Numbered from the stretch's first letter, positions 9,710-18,658 are shown. The stretch: DNA of 64,000 nucleotides from Neisseria brasiliensis (GCF_009671065.1 NZ_CP046027.1:1178001-1242000); one strand, 5' to 3'. Made by a program: numbers and translations. The notes: generated by a model not told the origin, from the sequence alone.

Positions 9710-9852
9710 GAGACCTTTGCAAAATCTTCATCTTTGGCACATTTCTTCGTTATGCGCTGCTCGAAAGCTTGCCTATCTAAGTGATATGTCTGCGCTTTCT
9801 GCGCTGCTATAACTTCGAACTGTACTCAAATCTGAAGTTTTACAAAGGTCTC
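9710..9852. mobile_element. 143-bp MITE with IS5-type terminal inverted repeats
   Basis: The left end reads GAGACCTTTGCAAAA and the right end, reverse-complemented, reads GAGACCTTTGTAAAA: a near-perfect inverted repeat. It matches the tips of the IS5-family element at 28010-29266 (GAGACCTTTGCAAAACCC). The interior has no coding potential and does not resemble the IS interior. It lies between the glmU stop and the start of the small membrane gene. Its right end abuts an AG-DUS. It is probably mobilised in trans by the IS5-type transposase. Confidence 0.75.
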
Positions 9853-9878
9853 AGGCCGTCTGAAGCCTGAAGAGCAGC

Positions 9879-11249
9879 TTATTTTTTATCGCCTTTTTCC
9901 GGACGCACCCAGCCTTCAATAATGGTTTGGCGGGCGCGGGCGATGGCGAGCTGGCCGTCGGCGACGTTTTTGTTAATCGCGCTGCCGGCACCGGTGGTGA
10001 CTTTGTTGCCCAAAGTTACCGGCGCAATCACCACGCTGTTGGAACCCAAGCGCACTTCGTCGCCGATGACGGATTTGTGTTTGTTCACGCCGTCGTAGTT
10101 GGCGATGATGGTGCCTGCGCCGAAATTGGTTTTGCGGCCGACTTCGGCATCACCGATGTAGGTCAGGTGGTTGGCTTTGGTGCCCTCGCCAATGGTGGAG
10201 TTTTTCACTTCGACAAAGTTGCCGATGTGCACTTCGTTGGCCAATTTGGCTTGCGGACGCAAACGCGCGTATGGGCCGATGACGTTGTTTTCGCCGACTT
10301 CACAATCTTCCAATGAAGAGAAGGCAGCAATTTTGGTGTTGGCGGCGATTTTGGCGTTTTTAATCACGCAGTTGGCGCCTATTTCTACGTTGTCGCCGAT
10401 TTCCACATCGCCTTCAATCACCACGTTGACATCAATCACCACGTCCTGACCGTGTTTCAGACGGCCTCGTAAGTCAAAGCGGGCAGGGTCGCGCAGGGTG
10501 ACGCCGGCTTTGAGTAATTCTTGCGCTTGCTCGGTTTGGAAAATGCGTTCCAATTCGGCTAATTGCACTTTGTTGTTGACACCGGCGGCCAAATGCGATG
10601 CGCGCACTTGCACCGGATGCACGGCGATGCCGTCTGAATTGGCCAAGGCAATCAGGTCGGTCAGGTAATATTCGCCTTGTGCGTTGTTGCTGGACAAGCT
10701 GTTGAGCCAGCCTTCGAGCTTGGCATTAGGTAATACCAAAATGCCGGTATTGGTTTCTTTGACGGCTTTTTGCGCGGCATCAGCATCTTTTTCTTCCACA
10801 ATCGCCACCACTTTTTCGCCTTCGCGGATGATGCGGCCGTAGCCGGTCGGGTTGTTCAACACATCGGTCAGCAGGCCGACTTCGTTACCGGCAGCAGCCA
10901 AAAGCGCTTCTAAAGTAGCGGTATCAGTCAGCGGCACATCGCCATACAGCACCAAAGTGCGGCCTTCGGCAGGTAAGTGCGGTAAGGCCATTTTCACGGC
11001 GTGGCCGGTGCCGAGCTGTTCGGTTTGTTCCACCCACACCACATCGCGTTTTACTTTTTCCAAAACCTGTTCTTTGCCGTGGCCGATGACCACGCAAATG
11101 TTTTGCGGATTCAGCGTAGCGGCGACGTCAATCACGCGGGCAACCATCGGCTTGCCGCCGACTTCGTGCAGCACTTTCGGCATTTTGGAATACATACGGG
11201 TGCCTTTGCCCGCAGCAAGAATCACGATATGTAAAGGTGTTTGGCTCAT
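9879..11249 (-). CDS. glmU: Bifunctional UDP-GlcNAc pyrophosphorylase / glucosamine-1-phosphate acetyltransferase
   Basis: GlmU catalyses the last two steps to UDP-GlcNAc in the cytoplasm: acetylation of glucosamine-1-phosphate, then uridylylation. The 456-residue protein has the normal two-domain layout. The N-terminal nucleotidyltransferase domain begins with LAAGKGTRMYSKMPKVLH; the left-handed beta-helix acetyltransferase domain from about residue 250 shows hexapeptide repeats (for example IEGDVEIGDNVEIGANCVI). It shares a pathway with glmS, 1.1 kb away on the same strand; the genes between make a single operon unlikely. A DUS (11288-11299) with an imperfect partner lies upstream. Confidence 0.98.
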   Translation of the reverse strand: MSQTPLHIVILAAGKGTRMYSKMPKVLHEVGGKPMVARVIDVAATLNPQNICVVIGHGKEQVLEKVKRDVVWVEQTEQLGTGHAVKMALPHLPAEGRTLVLYGDVPLTDTATLEALLAAAGNEVGLLTDVLNNPTGYGRIIREGEKVVAIVEEKDADAAQKAVKETNTGILVLPNAKLEGWLNSLSSNNAQGEYYLTDLIALANSDGIAVHPVQVRASHLAAGVNNKVQLAELERIFQTEQAQELLKAGVTLRDPARFDLRGRLKHGQDVVIDVNVVIEGDVEIGDNVEIGANCVIKNAKIAANTKIAAFSSLEDCEVGENNVIGPYARLRPQAKLANEVHIGNFVEVKNSTIGEGTKANHLTYIGDAEVGRKTNFGAGTIIANYDGVNKHKSVIGDEVRLGSNSVVIAPVTLGNKVTTGAGSAINKNVADGQLAIARARQTIIEGWVRPEKGDKK

Positions 11250-11331
11250 TGTTGTTTTTCCATTCGGGGTGAACGATTGAATGTGGAAGGCCGTCTGAAA
11301 CGATGGATGTCATGTTCGGACGGCATGAGAA

Positions 11332-11607
11332 TTATTCGGCGGCGGCAGAGTCGGCTTCGCCGGTTTGGCTGCCCCATTCGGTGCCGTGGACATCTTGATG
11401 TTGTTGCATTTCAGGCTTCACGGCGCGTTGCTCGGGGCGGTATTGGTTGTAATTCATGTTGCGCGAGTAAGAACCGTCCTGATAGTAAACGCGGGTGCCT
11501 TTTTCGTATTTTTGGCGAAGGGCGGTGCTGCCGTCGGCTTTTTGGTAGGTTTCCCATGTGCAGCCGGCCAGTGCGGTCAACGCCAAAATCATTGCTAGGT
11601 AACGCAT
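11332..11607 (-). CDS. Small lipoprotein of unknown function
   Basis: The 91-residue product starts with a lipoprotein signal (MRYLAMILALTALAGC), so Cys16 should be lipidated. The mature part is polar and Tyr-rich (RVYYQDGSYSRNMNYNQY), with an acidic C-terminus. No enzymatic motif is visible. It lies between glmU and a HAD hydrolase gene on the same strand. Membrane anchoring is well supported; the role is unknown. Confidence 0.8.
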   Translation of the reverse strand: MRYLAMILALTALAGCTWETYQKADGSTALRQKYEKGTRVYYQDGSYSRNMNYNQYRPEQRAVKPEMQQHQDVHGTEWGSQTGEADSAAAE

Positions 11608-11679
11608 GTCTTTTTCCTTGTTGAGAATATCGGTTTATTGTAATCAATTTAGATAAGGAATCATAGGCTTTTACACGCT

Positions 11680-12339
11680 TCAGACGGCCTCGAGCCAGCC
11701 TTGTTGCGCCGCCCAGTTTTCCAGCGCGGCCATGTCGTGCGCGGCGCAATCGACAAAGGGCAATTCGTGGGCTTTGCGGCCAAACCATGCGGTGCGCATA
11801 CCCAGTTGTTTGGCGGCGTAAAGGTTATCCGCGTTATCGTCTACCATAATACAATTTTGCGGTGTTGTTTCAATTAGTTGACAGACGGTCAGATAGGCTT
11901 GACGGTTGGGCTTATACAGAAAGCCGAAATCGTCGGTGCCGGCCAGCAGATTAAAATATGAGCGGATGCCCAAATTTTCGATAACCGCCCGCACATAAAA
12001 CGACGGTCCGTTGGAAAACACTGCCTTGCGCCCTTTCAGACGGCCTAAAAGGGTTTGAGTTCGTTCGATGGGTGTTAATTTTTCTAAAATCTGCGGCATG
12101 GGGTGACTTTGGGTCAGAAATTCGACAATGTCGATTTCAGGATGATGGATTTGCAATCCGGCCAAAGTTGCGCCGTAGCGGTGCCAATAGTCTTCGCGGA
12201 TGGCGGACGCTTCGTCATGGGAAAGGTTCAGACGGCCTGCCAGATAATCGGTCATGGCGTGATTGATGAGCAGAAAAATGCCGGCATCGGCGTTGTGTAA
12301 GGTGTTGTCGAGATCGAAAAGCCAAACAGGCGTATTCAT
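11680..12339 (-). CDS. HAD-family hydrolase, probable pyrimidine 5'-nucleotidase type
   Basis: I place the start at 12339 (MNTPVWLFDLDNTLH), because the HAD motif I nucleophile (FDLDNT, Asp9) normally lies a few residues from the N-terminus; an upstream in-frame ATG at 12435 would add 32 residues without family character. The result is 219 residues. Motif II is in AVFSNGPSFY, and motif III/IV in NCIMVDDNADNL. The family includes SDT1/pyrimidine nucleotidase-like phosphatases; the substrate is uncertain. The gene ends inside an AG-DUS, whose bases encode the last residues EAV and the stop codon. Confidence 0.85.
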   Translation of the reverse strand: MNTPVWLFDLDNTLHNADAGIFLLINHAMTDYLAGRLNLSHDEASAIREDYWHRYGATLAGLQIHHPEIDIVEFLTQSHPMPQILEKLTPIERTQTLLGRLKGRKAVFSNGPSFYVRAVIENLGIRSYFNLLAGTDDFGFLYKPNRQAYLTVCQLIETTPQNCIMVDDNADNLYAAKQLGMRTAWFGRKAHELPFVDCAAHDMAALENWAAQQGWLEAV

Positions 12340-12484
12340 GGCGGGCTCGCGGTGGAAAAAAACAAGATGATGGCAGTTTGCACGCGCTCGGGCAAGCATT
12401 TGGGCGGTAGTGTGGCATAAAACAAAATGAAACAATCATTTAAGCGGTGATGTTTAATATGTTAAAATGCTGCCGATAACACAC

Positions 12485-12518
12485 AGGCCGTCTGAAGCCC
12501 TTCATTTTCAGACGGCCT
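12485..12518. repeat. Inverted DUS pair in a 5' region
   Basis: AGGCCGTCTGAA and its reverse complement are separated by 10 bp. The pair lies in the 210-bp region between the divergently read HAD hydrolase and ABC permease genes, 32 bp ahead of the permease start. It is therefore not at a gene end and may instead influence the permease leader RNA. Confidence 0.8.
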
Positions 12519-12549
12519 TCCACTTTATATCTACACACGAACACACATC

Positions 12550-13305
12550 ATGATCGGTTTTTATACCTTATTCAAAAAAGAAATCCTGCGCTTTTGGAAA
12601 GTGGGCTTGCAAACCTTAGGCGCGCCCATGCTCACCGCGCTTTTGTACCAATTGATTTTCTCACACGCCATCGGCCGCCATGTCGAAGCCTTGCCCGATG
12701 TGGCGTATAACGCGTTTCTGATCCCCGGTTTGGCGATGATGAGCATGGCGCAAAATGCGTTTGCCAATGCCTCCAGCAGCCTGATTCAATCGCGCTTGTC
12801 GGGCAATTTGGTGTTTATTCTGCTGCCGCCTTTGTCCACCTTTTCCTTTTTTAGCGCCTATGTCGGCGCGGCGGTGGTGCGCGGTTTGCTGGTCGGCTTG
12901 GGCGTGGTGGCGGTGACGGCGCCGTTTGGTTTACCTATGCCGCATCATTTGGGCTGGATTGTGGTGTTCGGGCTGCTGGGTTCGGCCATGATGGCGATAC
13001 TCGGCCTGATGGCAGGCATTGTGGCGGAAAAATTCGACCAGTTGGCCATGTTCCAAAATTTTCTCATCATGCCACTGACGTTTTTGTCGGGTGTGTTTTA
13101 TTCCATCAACAGCCTGCCTGAGTTTTGGCGCACGGTCAGCCATTTCAATCCGGTGTTTTACATGATTGACGGCTTTCGTTACGGCTTTTTCGGCGTGAGT
13201 GACACATCGCCGTGGCTGTCGTTGGCGGTGGTCGGCACGGTGGTGGCGGCATTGGGGGCGCTGGTGTTGGCGGTGTTGCATTCGGGTTGGAAGTTGCGCC
13301 GTTAG
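12550..13305 (+). CDS. ABC-2 type transporter permease (YadH-like)
   Basis: The 251-residue protein is an integral membrane permease with about six hydrophobic segments and the ABC-2 signature region (FLIMPLTFLSGVFYSINSLP) before the last helices. It resembles E. coli YadH, whose partner ATPase YadG is normally encoded next door. No ATPase gene is adjacent here. A YadG-like ATPase gene lies on the opposite strand at 19256-20146. The exported substrate is unknown. The gene is followed 42 bp later by mscS on the same strand. Confidence 0.87.
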   Translation: MIGFYTLFKKEILRFWKVGLQTLGAPMLTALLYQLIFSHAIGRHVEALPDVAYNAFLIPGLAMMSMAQNAFANASSSLIQSRLSGNLVFILLPPLSTFSFFSAYVGAAVVRGLLVGLGVVAVTAPFGLPMPHHLGWIVVFGLLGSAMMAILGLMAGIVAEKFDQLAMFQNFLIMPLTFLSGVFYSINSLPEFWRTVSHFNPVFYMIDGFRYGFFGVSDTSPWLSLAVVGTVVAALGALVLAVLHSGWKLRR

Positions 13306-13347
13306 GCAGTCTGAAACCTAAAAATTTGATTCAAATAAGGATAGACA

Positions 13348-14220
13348 ATGAATTTTGACAATTTCACTTTTGAGCAGCTTTTCAGCCTGAAAAGCTGGGA
13401 GCGCTTGGCTGAAAACGGCATGGATTTCGGCCTGAACCTGTTGGCTGCTGCGACGATTTTTGTTATTGGTCGCTGGTTGACGACCTATATCGTGAAGTTG
13501 ATGAAAGCTGCGTTGACCCGCGCCAAAGTGGATTTGACCTTGGTAAGCTTTTTGGGCAACGTTGCCAACATCGGCCTGCTGATTATGGTGATTATCGCCG
13601 CGCTGGGCAAACTGGGCGTGCCGACCACATCGGTTACAGCCTTGGTCGGCGGTGCAGGCTTGGCGATTGCCTTGTCGTTGAAAGATCAATTGTCGAATTT
13701 TGCTGCCGGTGCGCTGATTATTTTGTTCCGTCCGTTTAAGGTGGGCGACTATATTAAAGTCAACGGCTTTGAAGGCTATGTGCGCGAAATCAAAATGGTG
13801 CAGACTTCGTTGCGCACATATGCCAATGAAGAAGTGATTTTGCCCAACAGCGTGGTGATGAGTAATAGCATCACCAATAAATCTTCGTTGCCGCAATGGC
13901 GTGCGCAAGTGTTGGTGGGCGTGGATTATGCCTGTGATTTGAAAGCGGCCAAAGCGGCGGTGTTGCGTGCGGCGATCGAGCATCCTAAGTGTATTCAAAC
14001 CGAGAAACCGGCCACGGTGCAGGTAACCAATTTGGGCGACAATGCGATTGAAATCACCTTGTGGGCATGGACAACCGAAGCCGATTGGTGGGGATTCCAA
14101 TGCGATTTATATGAGCAGGTGGTAGAAAACCTGCGCGAAGTGAAGATTAATATCCCGTTCCCGCAGCGCGATGTGCATATCGTGTCGCAACCGGCGGCCA
14201 ATGATGTGAAAACTGCGTAA
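13348..14220 (+). CDS. mscS: Small-conductance mechanosensitive channel MscS
   Basis: This 290-residue inner-membrane channel opens under membrane tension and releases solutes during hypo-osmotic shock. Three N-terminal membrane helices end in the pore helix TM3, rich in Gly and Ala (VGGAGLAIALSLKDQLSNFA). The conserved stretch GALIILFRPFKVGDYIKV leads into the beta domain, and a C-terminal alpha/beta domain follows. A Shine-Dalgarno-like AAGGA lies about 8 bases before the ATG. It is probably cotranscribed with the ABC permease upstream. Confidence 0.93.
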   Translation: MNFDNFTFEQLFSLKSWERLAENGMDFGLNLLAAATIFVIGRWLTTYIVKLMKAALTRAKVDLTLVSFLGNVANIGLLIMVIIAALGKLGVPTTSVTALVGGAGLAIALSLKDQLSNFAAGALIILFRPFKVGDYIKVNGFEGYVREIKMVQTSLRTYANEEVILPNSVVMSNSITNKSSLPQWRAQVLVGVDYACDLKAAKAAVLRAAIEHPKCIQTEKPATVQVTNLGDNAIEITLWAWTTEADWWGFQCDLYEQVVENLREVKINIPFPQRDVHIVSQPAANDVKTA

Positions 14221-14523
14221 ACTTATCGGCTATGCGTCAAGGTATAAGGCTTTAATATAAGCGTCCTGTTTTACTTAATTTAACATAAGTATCAGATTTT
14301 ATTTGCGTTTTGTACAGGCGGCAGCTTGGGTTTTAGATTATTATCATTTGATGACATTCCGACCCGCTGCCGCTTTTTGTTGTAACAAAACTGAAGCAGT
14401 CGCCGTCCATAATAAATACAAGCCGTTTCAGCCGATGCGCTTATGCTCATCGGCAAACAATCGCAATACTAAGAGAAATTTACCATTTGATAACCCGATT
14501 TAATCACAGGAGAAACAACCATC
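14221..14523. other. 303-bp non-coding region upstream of glgC
   Basis: No supported gene lies here. The first 80 bp are A/T-rich and could hold the glgC promoter, but I cannot fix -35 and -10 elements with confidence. A clear Shine-Dalgarno (CAGGAGAAAC) precedes the glgC start. Confidence 0.5.
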
Positions 14524-15858
14524 ATGGCACAAGACTCTATCCCGCAAGCTTATAGTCTCGAACGCCCTTTAACTGCTGCCGCCATCGCTGATGACACGCT
14601 GGTGTTGATTTTGGCGGGTGGTCGCGGTTCGCGTTTGCGCGAAATGACCGACCGCCGCGCCAAACCAGCCGTTTATTTTGGTGGCAACTGGCGCATCATC
14701 GACTTTACGCTTTCCAACTGTTTCAATTCCAATTTGTTCAAAATCGGCGTGATTACCCAATACGAAGCCCATTCGCTGCTGCGCCATTTGCAGCACGCAT
14801 GGTCTTTTATGCCACGTGAGCGCGGTTACTTCGTGGATATGCTGCCTGCGCGCCAACAAGTCGATGAAAACATGTGGTATCGCGGTACCGCCGATGCGGT
14901 GTGGCAAAACGTCGCTTTGATGAAAGAGCATTACAAGCCGAAATACGTGTTGATTTTGGCCGGCGACCATATTTATAAGATGGACTATATGCAGATGATC
15001 CGCGACCATATTTCGCGCGGTGCCAAATGCACCATTGGTTCGATTGAAGTCAAACGCAGCGAAGCCAAAGAATTCGGCGTGATGGCGGTGGACGAGCATT
15101 TGAAAGTGCAGGCGTTTGTGGAAAAACCGGAAAACCCGCCGGCCATGCGCGAGAAACCGGATTCGTCGCTGGCTTCGATGGGCATTTATGTGTTTGATGC
15201 CGATTATCTTTACGAAACGCTGGAGCGCGAAGTTAAGCTCGATCATACCAGCCACGACTTCGGCAAAGACATTATCCCGAAAGCGCTGCAAGACGGCGTA
15301 TTGTATGCGCACCCGTTTGAGCGCTCATGCATGGGGCGCAACGCCGAGGGCAGCATTTACTGGCGCGATGTCGGCACGCTCGACAGCTATTGGGGCGCGC
15401 ACATGGATTTGGTGGCGGAATATTCGCAGCTGAATTTGTTTGACCGCTCATGGCCGATACGCGGTTTGCCGTCGCAATCGATGCCGAGCAAATTTTTCTA
15501 TAAGCATCAACACGAGCGCACCATCGACAATTCGATGATTAGCGGCGGCTGCTTGATTACTGATGCCGAAATCAGCTCGTCGGTTTTGTTTGAACGTGTG
15601 ACCGTCAACGAAGGTTCGGTGATTGAGCAATCGGTGATTCTGCCGCAGGTGAAAATCGGCAAAAATTGTATCATCCGCAATTGCATCATCGAGCGCGCCT
15701 GCGAGATTCCGGACGGCATGCAAATCGGTGTCAATCCGGGCAAAGATGCCGAGTTTTTCCGCGTGAGTTCGGGTGGCAGCGTGGTGTTGGTCACACCGGA
15801 TATGTTGGAAAAACGTGCCAAAGCCTTGAATAAATTTGCCGATGGTATGGGCATTTAA
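14524..15858 (+). CDS. glgC: Glucose-1-phosphate adenylyltransferase
   Basis: GlgC forms ADP-glucose from glucose-1-phosphate and ATP, the committed step of bacterial glycogen synthesis. The 444-residue protein has the nucleotidyltransferase motif LAGGRGSRLREMTDRRAKPA, the family motif RIIDFTLSNC and a C-terminal left-handed beta-helix. ATG at 14524 is preceded by a good ribosome-binding site. It is followed by a DUS hairpin and then glgA. No branching enzyme, phosphorylase or debranching gene lies in the window, so those steps must be encoded elsewhere or be absent. Confidence 0.97.
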   Translation: MAQDSIPQAYSLERPLTAAAIADDTLVLILAGGRGSRLREMTDRRAKPAVYFGGNWRIIDFTLSNCFNSNLFKIGVITQYEAHSLLRHLQHAWSFMPRERGYFVDMLPARQQVDENMWYRGTADAVWQNVALMKEHYKPKYVLILAGDHIYKMDYMQMIRDHISRGAKCTIGSIEVKRSEAKEFGVMAVDEHLKVQAFVEKPENPPAMREKPDSSLASMGIYVFDADYLYETLEREVKLDHTSHDFGKDIIPKALQDGVLYAHPFERSCMGRNAEGSIYWRDVGTLDSYWGAHMDLVAEYSQLNLFDRSWPIRGLPSQSMPSKFFYKHQHERTIDNSMISGGCLITDAEISSSVLFERVTVNEGSVIEQSVILPQVKIGKNCIIRNCIIERACEIPDGMQIGVNPGKDAEFFRVSSGGSVVLVTPDMLEKRAKALNKFADGMGI

Positions 15859-15867
15859 GTAAAATTT

Positions 15868-15898
15868 GAGGCCGTCTGAACCATTTTCAGACGGCCTC
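15868..15898 (+). terminator. Inverted DUS hairpin between glgC and glgA
   Basis: GAGGCCGTCTGAA and its inverse repeat form a 13-bp stem with a 5-base loop, 10 bp after the glgC stop. No T-run follows, so it may attenuate rather than stop transcription into glgA. A third DUS of AT type (ATGCCGTCTGAA, 15903-15914) follows. Confidence 0.6.
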
Positions 15899-15939
15899 AA
15901 CCATGCCGTCTGAACTTTTATCATCGATTTAGGAAGATT

Positions 15940-17358
15940 ATGAATATCCTGCATGCAGCGTCTGAGCTTTATCCTTTATTGAAAACCGGCGGTCTGGCTG
16001 ATGTGTTGGGCGCGCTGCCGTTTGCGCAGCAGCAAAACGGCGACAATGTGCGCGTGATTCTGCCTTACTACCGCCGAATCCGCGAACAGATTCCGTTTAC
16101 ATCTGAAGTGTTCCGTTGCGACAGCCCGGGCGGCTATGCAGTGATTCGCTTTGCCGAGTACCAGGGCTTGGGGCTTTATCTGATTGATGCGCCGCATTTG
16201 TACGACCGCGACGGCAACCCTTATCACGACGGCGATTACCGTGATTATCCCGATAATGTCGTGCGTTTCGGCTTGCTCGGTTGGGCAGCTGCGGCGGTGG
16301 CATGCGGTGCCGATCCGTTTTGGAGCGAGGTGGATGTGCTGCACGCACACGACTGGCAGGCCGGTTTGGCTGCGGCGTATTTGAAAGCATGGGGCGCATG
16401 GGAGGTGAAAACCGTGTTCACCATCCACAACATCGCCTACCAAGGCTTGTTTGACGCGCGCCACATGGCGGATTTGTGGCTGCCGTGGGAAATGTATCAG
16501 CCCGAGGGTTTGGAATTTAACGGCCAAATTTCGTTTCTCAAAGCCGGTTTGTATTACGCCGACCACATCACCACCGTCAGCCCGACTTATGCGCAGGAAA
16601 TCACCGTATCCGCTTACGGCATGGAAGGCTTGTTGCAACAGCGGCGCGATCAAGGCCGATTGAGCGGCATACTCAACGGTGTGGACGAAAGCATTTGGCA
16701 TCCGGCCAACGATCCGGCTTTGCCCACTTCATACGGCCTGGATAATGTGGCAGAAGGCAAAGCCGCCAACAAAGCCGTTTTGCAGCAGCATTTCGGTTTG
16801 AAAAATGATGCCGATGCCATGTTGTGTGTGATGGTATCGCGTCTGACCGAGCAGAAGGGTGCGGATTTTCTGCTGGAGGCTTTGTATGTCAAACTTGCTG
16901 AAGATGCGTCCATGCAGTTTGCCTTGCTGGGCAGCGGCGCGCCGGCCTTGGAGCAGGCGTTTAGCGAATTGGCGCAACGCTATCCCGAGCGTGTGGGCGC
17001 ACACATCGGCTACGATGAAAGCTTGGCGCACCGTTTGATTGGCGGCGGTGACGTAATTTTGGTGCCGAGCCGTTTCGAACCCTGCGGCCTGACCCAGCTT
17101 TACGGCCTGAAATACGGCACCTTGCCTTTGGTGCGTCGCACCGGCGGCTTGGCCGATACTGTGGTGGGCTTTGGCGAAAGCGATGCGGCCACCGGTTTTG
17201 TATTCGACGCGCCTGATGTGCATGGCCTGACGAATGCGTTCAACGCCGCGCTGTATGCGTGGTCGGAACCGACTGTGTGGGCAGACATGCGCACACGCGC
17301 CATGCAGCAGGATTTTGGTTGGCTGAAAGCAGCGCAATCGTATCGCCAATATTATTAA
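15940..17358 (+). CDS. glgA: Glycogen synthase (ADP-glucose dependent)
   Basis: GlgA transfers glucose from ADP-glucose to growing alpha-1,4-glucan. The protein has 472 residues, the usual length for GT5 enzymes. The N-terminal substrate motif KTGGLADVLGALP is present (with KTGGL at about residues 16-20), and the C-terminal lobe has VPSRFEPCGLTQLYGLKYG, which holds the catalytic-region residues. It follows glgC and uses that enzyme's product. Confidence 0.97.
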   Translation: MNILHAASELYPLLKTGGLADVLGALPFAQQQNGDNVRVILPYYRRIREQIPFTSEVFRCDSPGGYAVIRFAEYQGLGLYLIDAPHLYDRDGNPYHDGDYRDYPDNVVRFGLLGWAAAAVACGADPFWSEVDVLHAHDWQAGLAAAYLKAWGAWEVKTVFTIHNIAYQGLFDARHMADLWLPWEMYQPEGLEFNGQISFLKAGLYYADHITTVSPTYAQEITVSAYGMEGLLQQRRDQGRLSGILNGVDESIWHPANDPALPTSYGLDNVAEGKAANKAVLQQHFGLKNDADAMLCVMVSRLTEQKGADFLLEALYVKLAEDASMQFALLGSGAPALEQAFSELAQRYPERVGAHIGYDESLAHRLIGGGDVILVPSRFEPCGLTQLYGLKYGTLPLVRRTGGLADTVVGFGESDAATGFVFDAPDVHGLTNAFNAALYAWSEPTVWADMRTRAMQQDFGWLKAAQSYRQYY

Positions 17359-17408
17359 TATCAAGACCTTTATAAAATCCTTTATCGTCCAACACACATA
17401 GGACAACC

Positions 17409-17512
17409 GTCATTCCCGCTAAGGCGGGAATCCATCTTAAAGTTTCAGTAAGCTTGTTTTATTGGCAAGTTTCTGGCCACTAAAAATGGATTCCCGCCTT
17501 AGCGGGAATGAC
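17409..17512. repeat. Inverted pair of dRS3 repeats (neisserial intergenic mosaic-type unit)
   Basis: ATTCCCGCTAAGGCGGGAAT at 17412-17431 and its exact reverse complement at 17490-17509 fit the dRS3 consensus ATTCCC-N8-GGGAAT. The inverted identity extends to 27 bp on each side (17409-17435 and 17486-17512), enclosing 50 bp. Such repeats are recombination targets in Neisseria and are known integration sites for filamentous phages. The 290-bp gap between glgA and the next gene holds this unit and a DUS terminator. Confidence 0.88.
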
Positions 17513-17580
17513 TGCCTTTAGAATGATTGCTTGTTAATGGGTTGATGTGAAGGTTTAAAACAGGTGTTTTGTATCAAAGA

Positions 17581-17612
17581 AAAGGCCGTCTGAATCATTT
17601 CAGACGGCCTTT
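17581..17612. terminator. Bidirectional DUS terminator
   Basis: AAGGCCGTCTGAA and its inverse form a 13-bp stem with a 4-base loop, flanked by A-rich and TTTT stretches. It lies between the convergent ends of glgA and the outer-membrane protein gene and can serve both. Confidence 0.8.
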
Positions 17613-17648
17613 TAAGCTACTGTATTTAAACCGATTTAAATATCAAGA

Positions 17649-18218
17649 TTAACGGAAGCGGTAGGCGGCAGTGGCCATCACACCGTTGTTGTTGATCTTT
17701 GTATCGTCTTTCTTAAAGCGGGTTTGTTCCCACTCTGCGCCGACTTCGATATTCGGGGTCGCTGCATATTTCACGCCCACGCCGTAGCCTACGCCGTTCA
17801 TGTTTTTCTTGGTGTCGTAAGGATCTTCGAATTTACCGTAGTGGTAGCCGACTTTACCGTAAGCCATCACATCATCAGTTAAGCGGTAGCCTTGAACATA
17901 AGACACGCTGGCATCGACTTTTTGTTTCACGTCACCGGCTGCGCTGCTGCCCACGGTGCGGTGCAATGGTTTCACGGCTACTTCAGCGCCGCCGATCCAG
18001 TTGCTGTTGCCGAATTGCACGTTGTGGTTACCGCGGATCGCCATATCGGCTTTGTATTCTTCGTCCAAGCTGCTGTTTTTCACATCGCTTTTGGTTGCGC
18101 CTGCACCAATTTCAACAGCGGTACCGGTAAAGGTGCCGGTGTTGTAGGTGTTGAACGGGGCGGCAGTAGCTGCAGCAGCGGCGGTCAAAATCAAAGTGGT
18201 CAATAAAGTTTTTTTCAT
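17649..18218 (-). CDS. Small outer-membrane beta-barrel protein
   Basis: I set the start at 18218 (MKKTLLTTLILTAAAAATAA), which gives a clean signal peptide and has a GGAG ribosome-binding site; an in-frame ATG seven codons upstream is less likely. The mature protein of about 169 residues shows alternating amphipathic strands (YVQGYRLTDDVMAYGKVGYH; VGYGVGVKYAATPNIEVGAE) and ends in the aromatic-rich AAYRFR typical of an outer-membrane barrel. It resembles OmpA-like or opacity-type eight-stranded porins. The ligand and function are not evident. Confidence 0.8.
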   Translation of the reverse strand: MKKTLLTTLILTAAAAATAAPFNTYNTGTFTGTAVEIGAGATKSDVKNSSLDEEYKADMAIRGNHNVQFGNSNWIGGAEVAVKPLHRTVGSSAAGDVKQKVDASVSYVQGYRLTDDVMAYGKVGYHYGKFEDPYDTKKNMNGVGYGVGVKYAATPNIEVGAEWEQTRFKKDDTKINNNGVMATAAYRFR

Positions 18219-18658
18219 GATAGTTGCTCCTTCAAGCAAAGAAAAAGGGGAAAGCGGCGGCGGTTGCCTGTTGCTTTCGATGGGTTCAGTATCGTGATGT
18301 TTCAGACGGCCTGCAAGCGGCTTTGCTATCGGATTACGCTTCTTGGCGGCGGTTTAACGTTTGTAATTGTGGTGGGCTGGGAAATAATGTTGAAGGTGTG
18401 ATTATTTTTCAGAATGTAGTGATTTGGTTTAGCCGTCTGAAAAACAAGCTGATTTTCAAACCCGTCAGGCCGTCTGAAAAAAGCAGTATGGTGGCAAAAG
18501 TGAAAAATTAGAGAAATCATTCTAGAAATTATATTTACATTCGCATATGTATCTTTATTGCACAATTGATTGTACATACGGTTGTGTGTGTTTCAGCAAA
18601 ACATAAAAAATGCCGTCTGAAATCGGTTTCAGACGGCATTTTTTATAGGGTGAATGGG
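18219..18658. other. 440-bp non-coding region with scattered DUS copies
   Basis: No supported gene. It holds the upstream region of the outer-membrane protein gene, an AG-DUS in inverse orientation at 18301-18312, two further DUS-like copies near 18433 and 18468, and the AT-DUS hairpin at 18605-18644. The middle (about 18490-18560) is A/T-rich. Confidence 0.5.
18605..18644 (-). terminator. AT-DUS terminator after folA
   Basis: The inverted AT-DUS pair (AAAAAATGCCGTCTGAAA and its complement) forms a long stem flanked by A and T runs, 15 bp past the folA stop. It is one of the few places where the pair uses the AT form of the DUS. Confidence 0.85.

Noticed and set aside
10852..11624. Plus-strand frames opposite glmU and the lipoprotein gene
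   Set aside because: Mirror images of codon-biased genes on the other strand, with no family character.
12931..14100. Minus-strand frames opposite the permease and mscS genes
   Set aside because: Long but rich in His, Gln and Arg, typical of the complement of membrane-protein genes; no start signals.
14303..14503. 66-codon frame upstream of glgC
   Set aside because: Low-complexity composition and no ribosome-binding site; treated as leader DNA.
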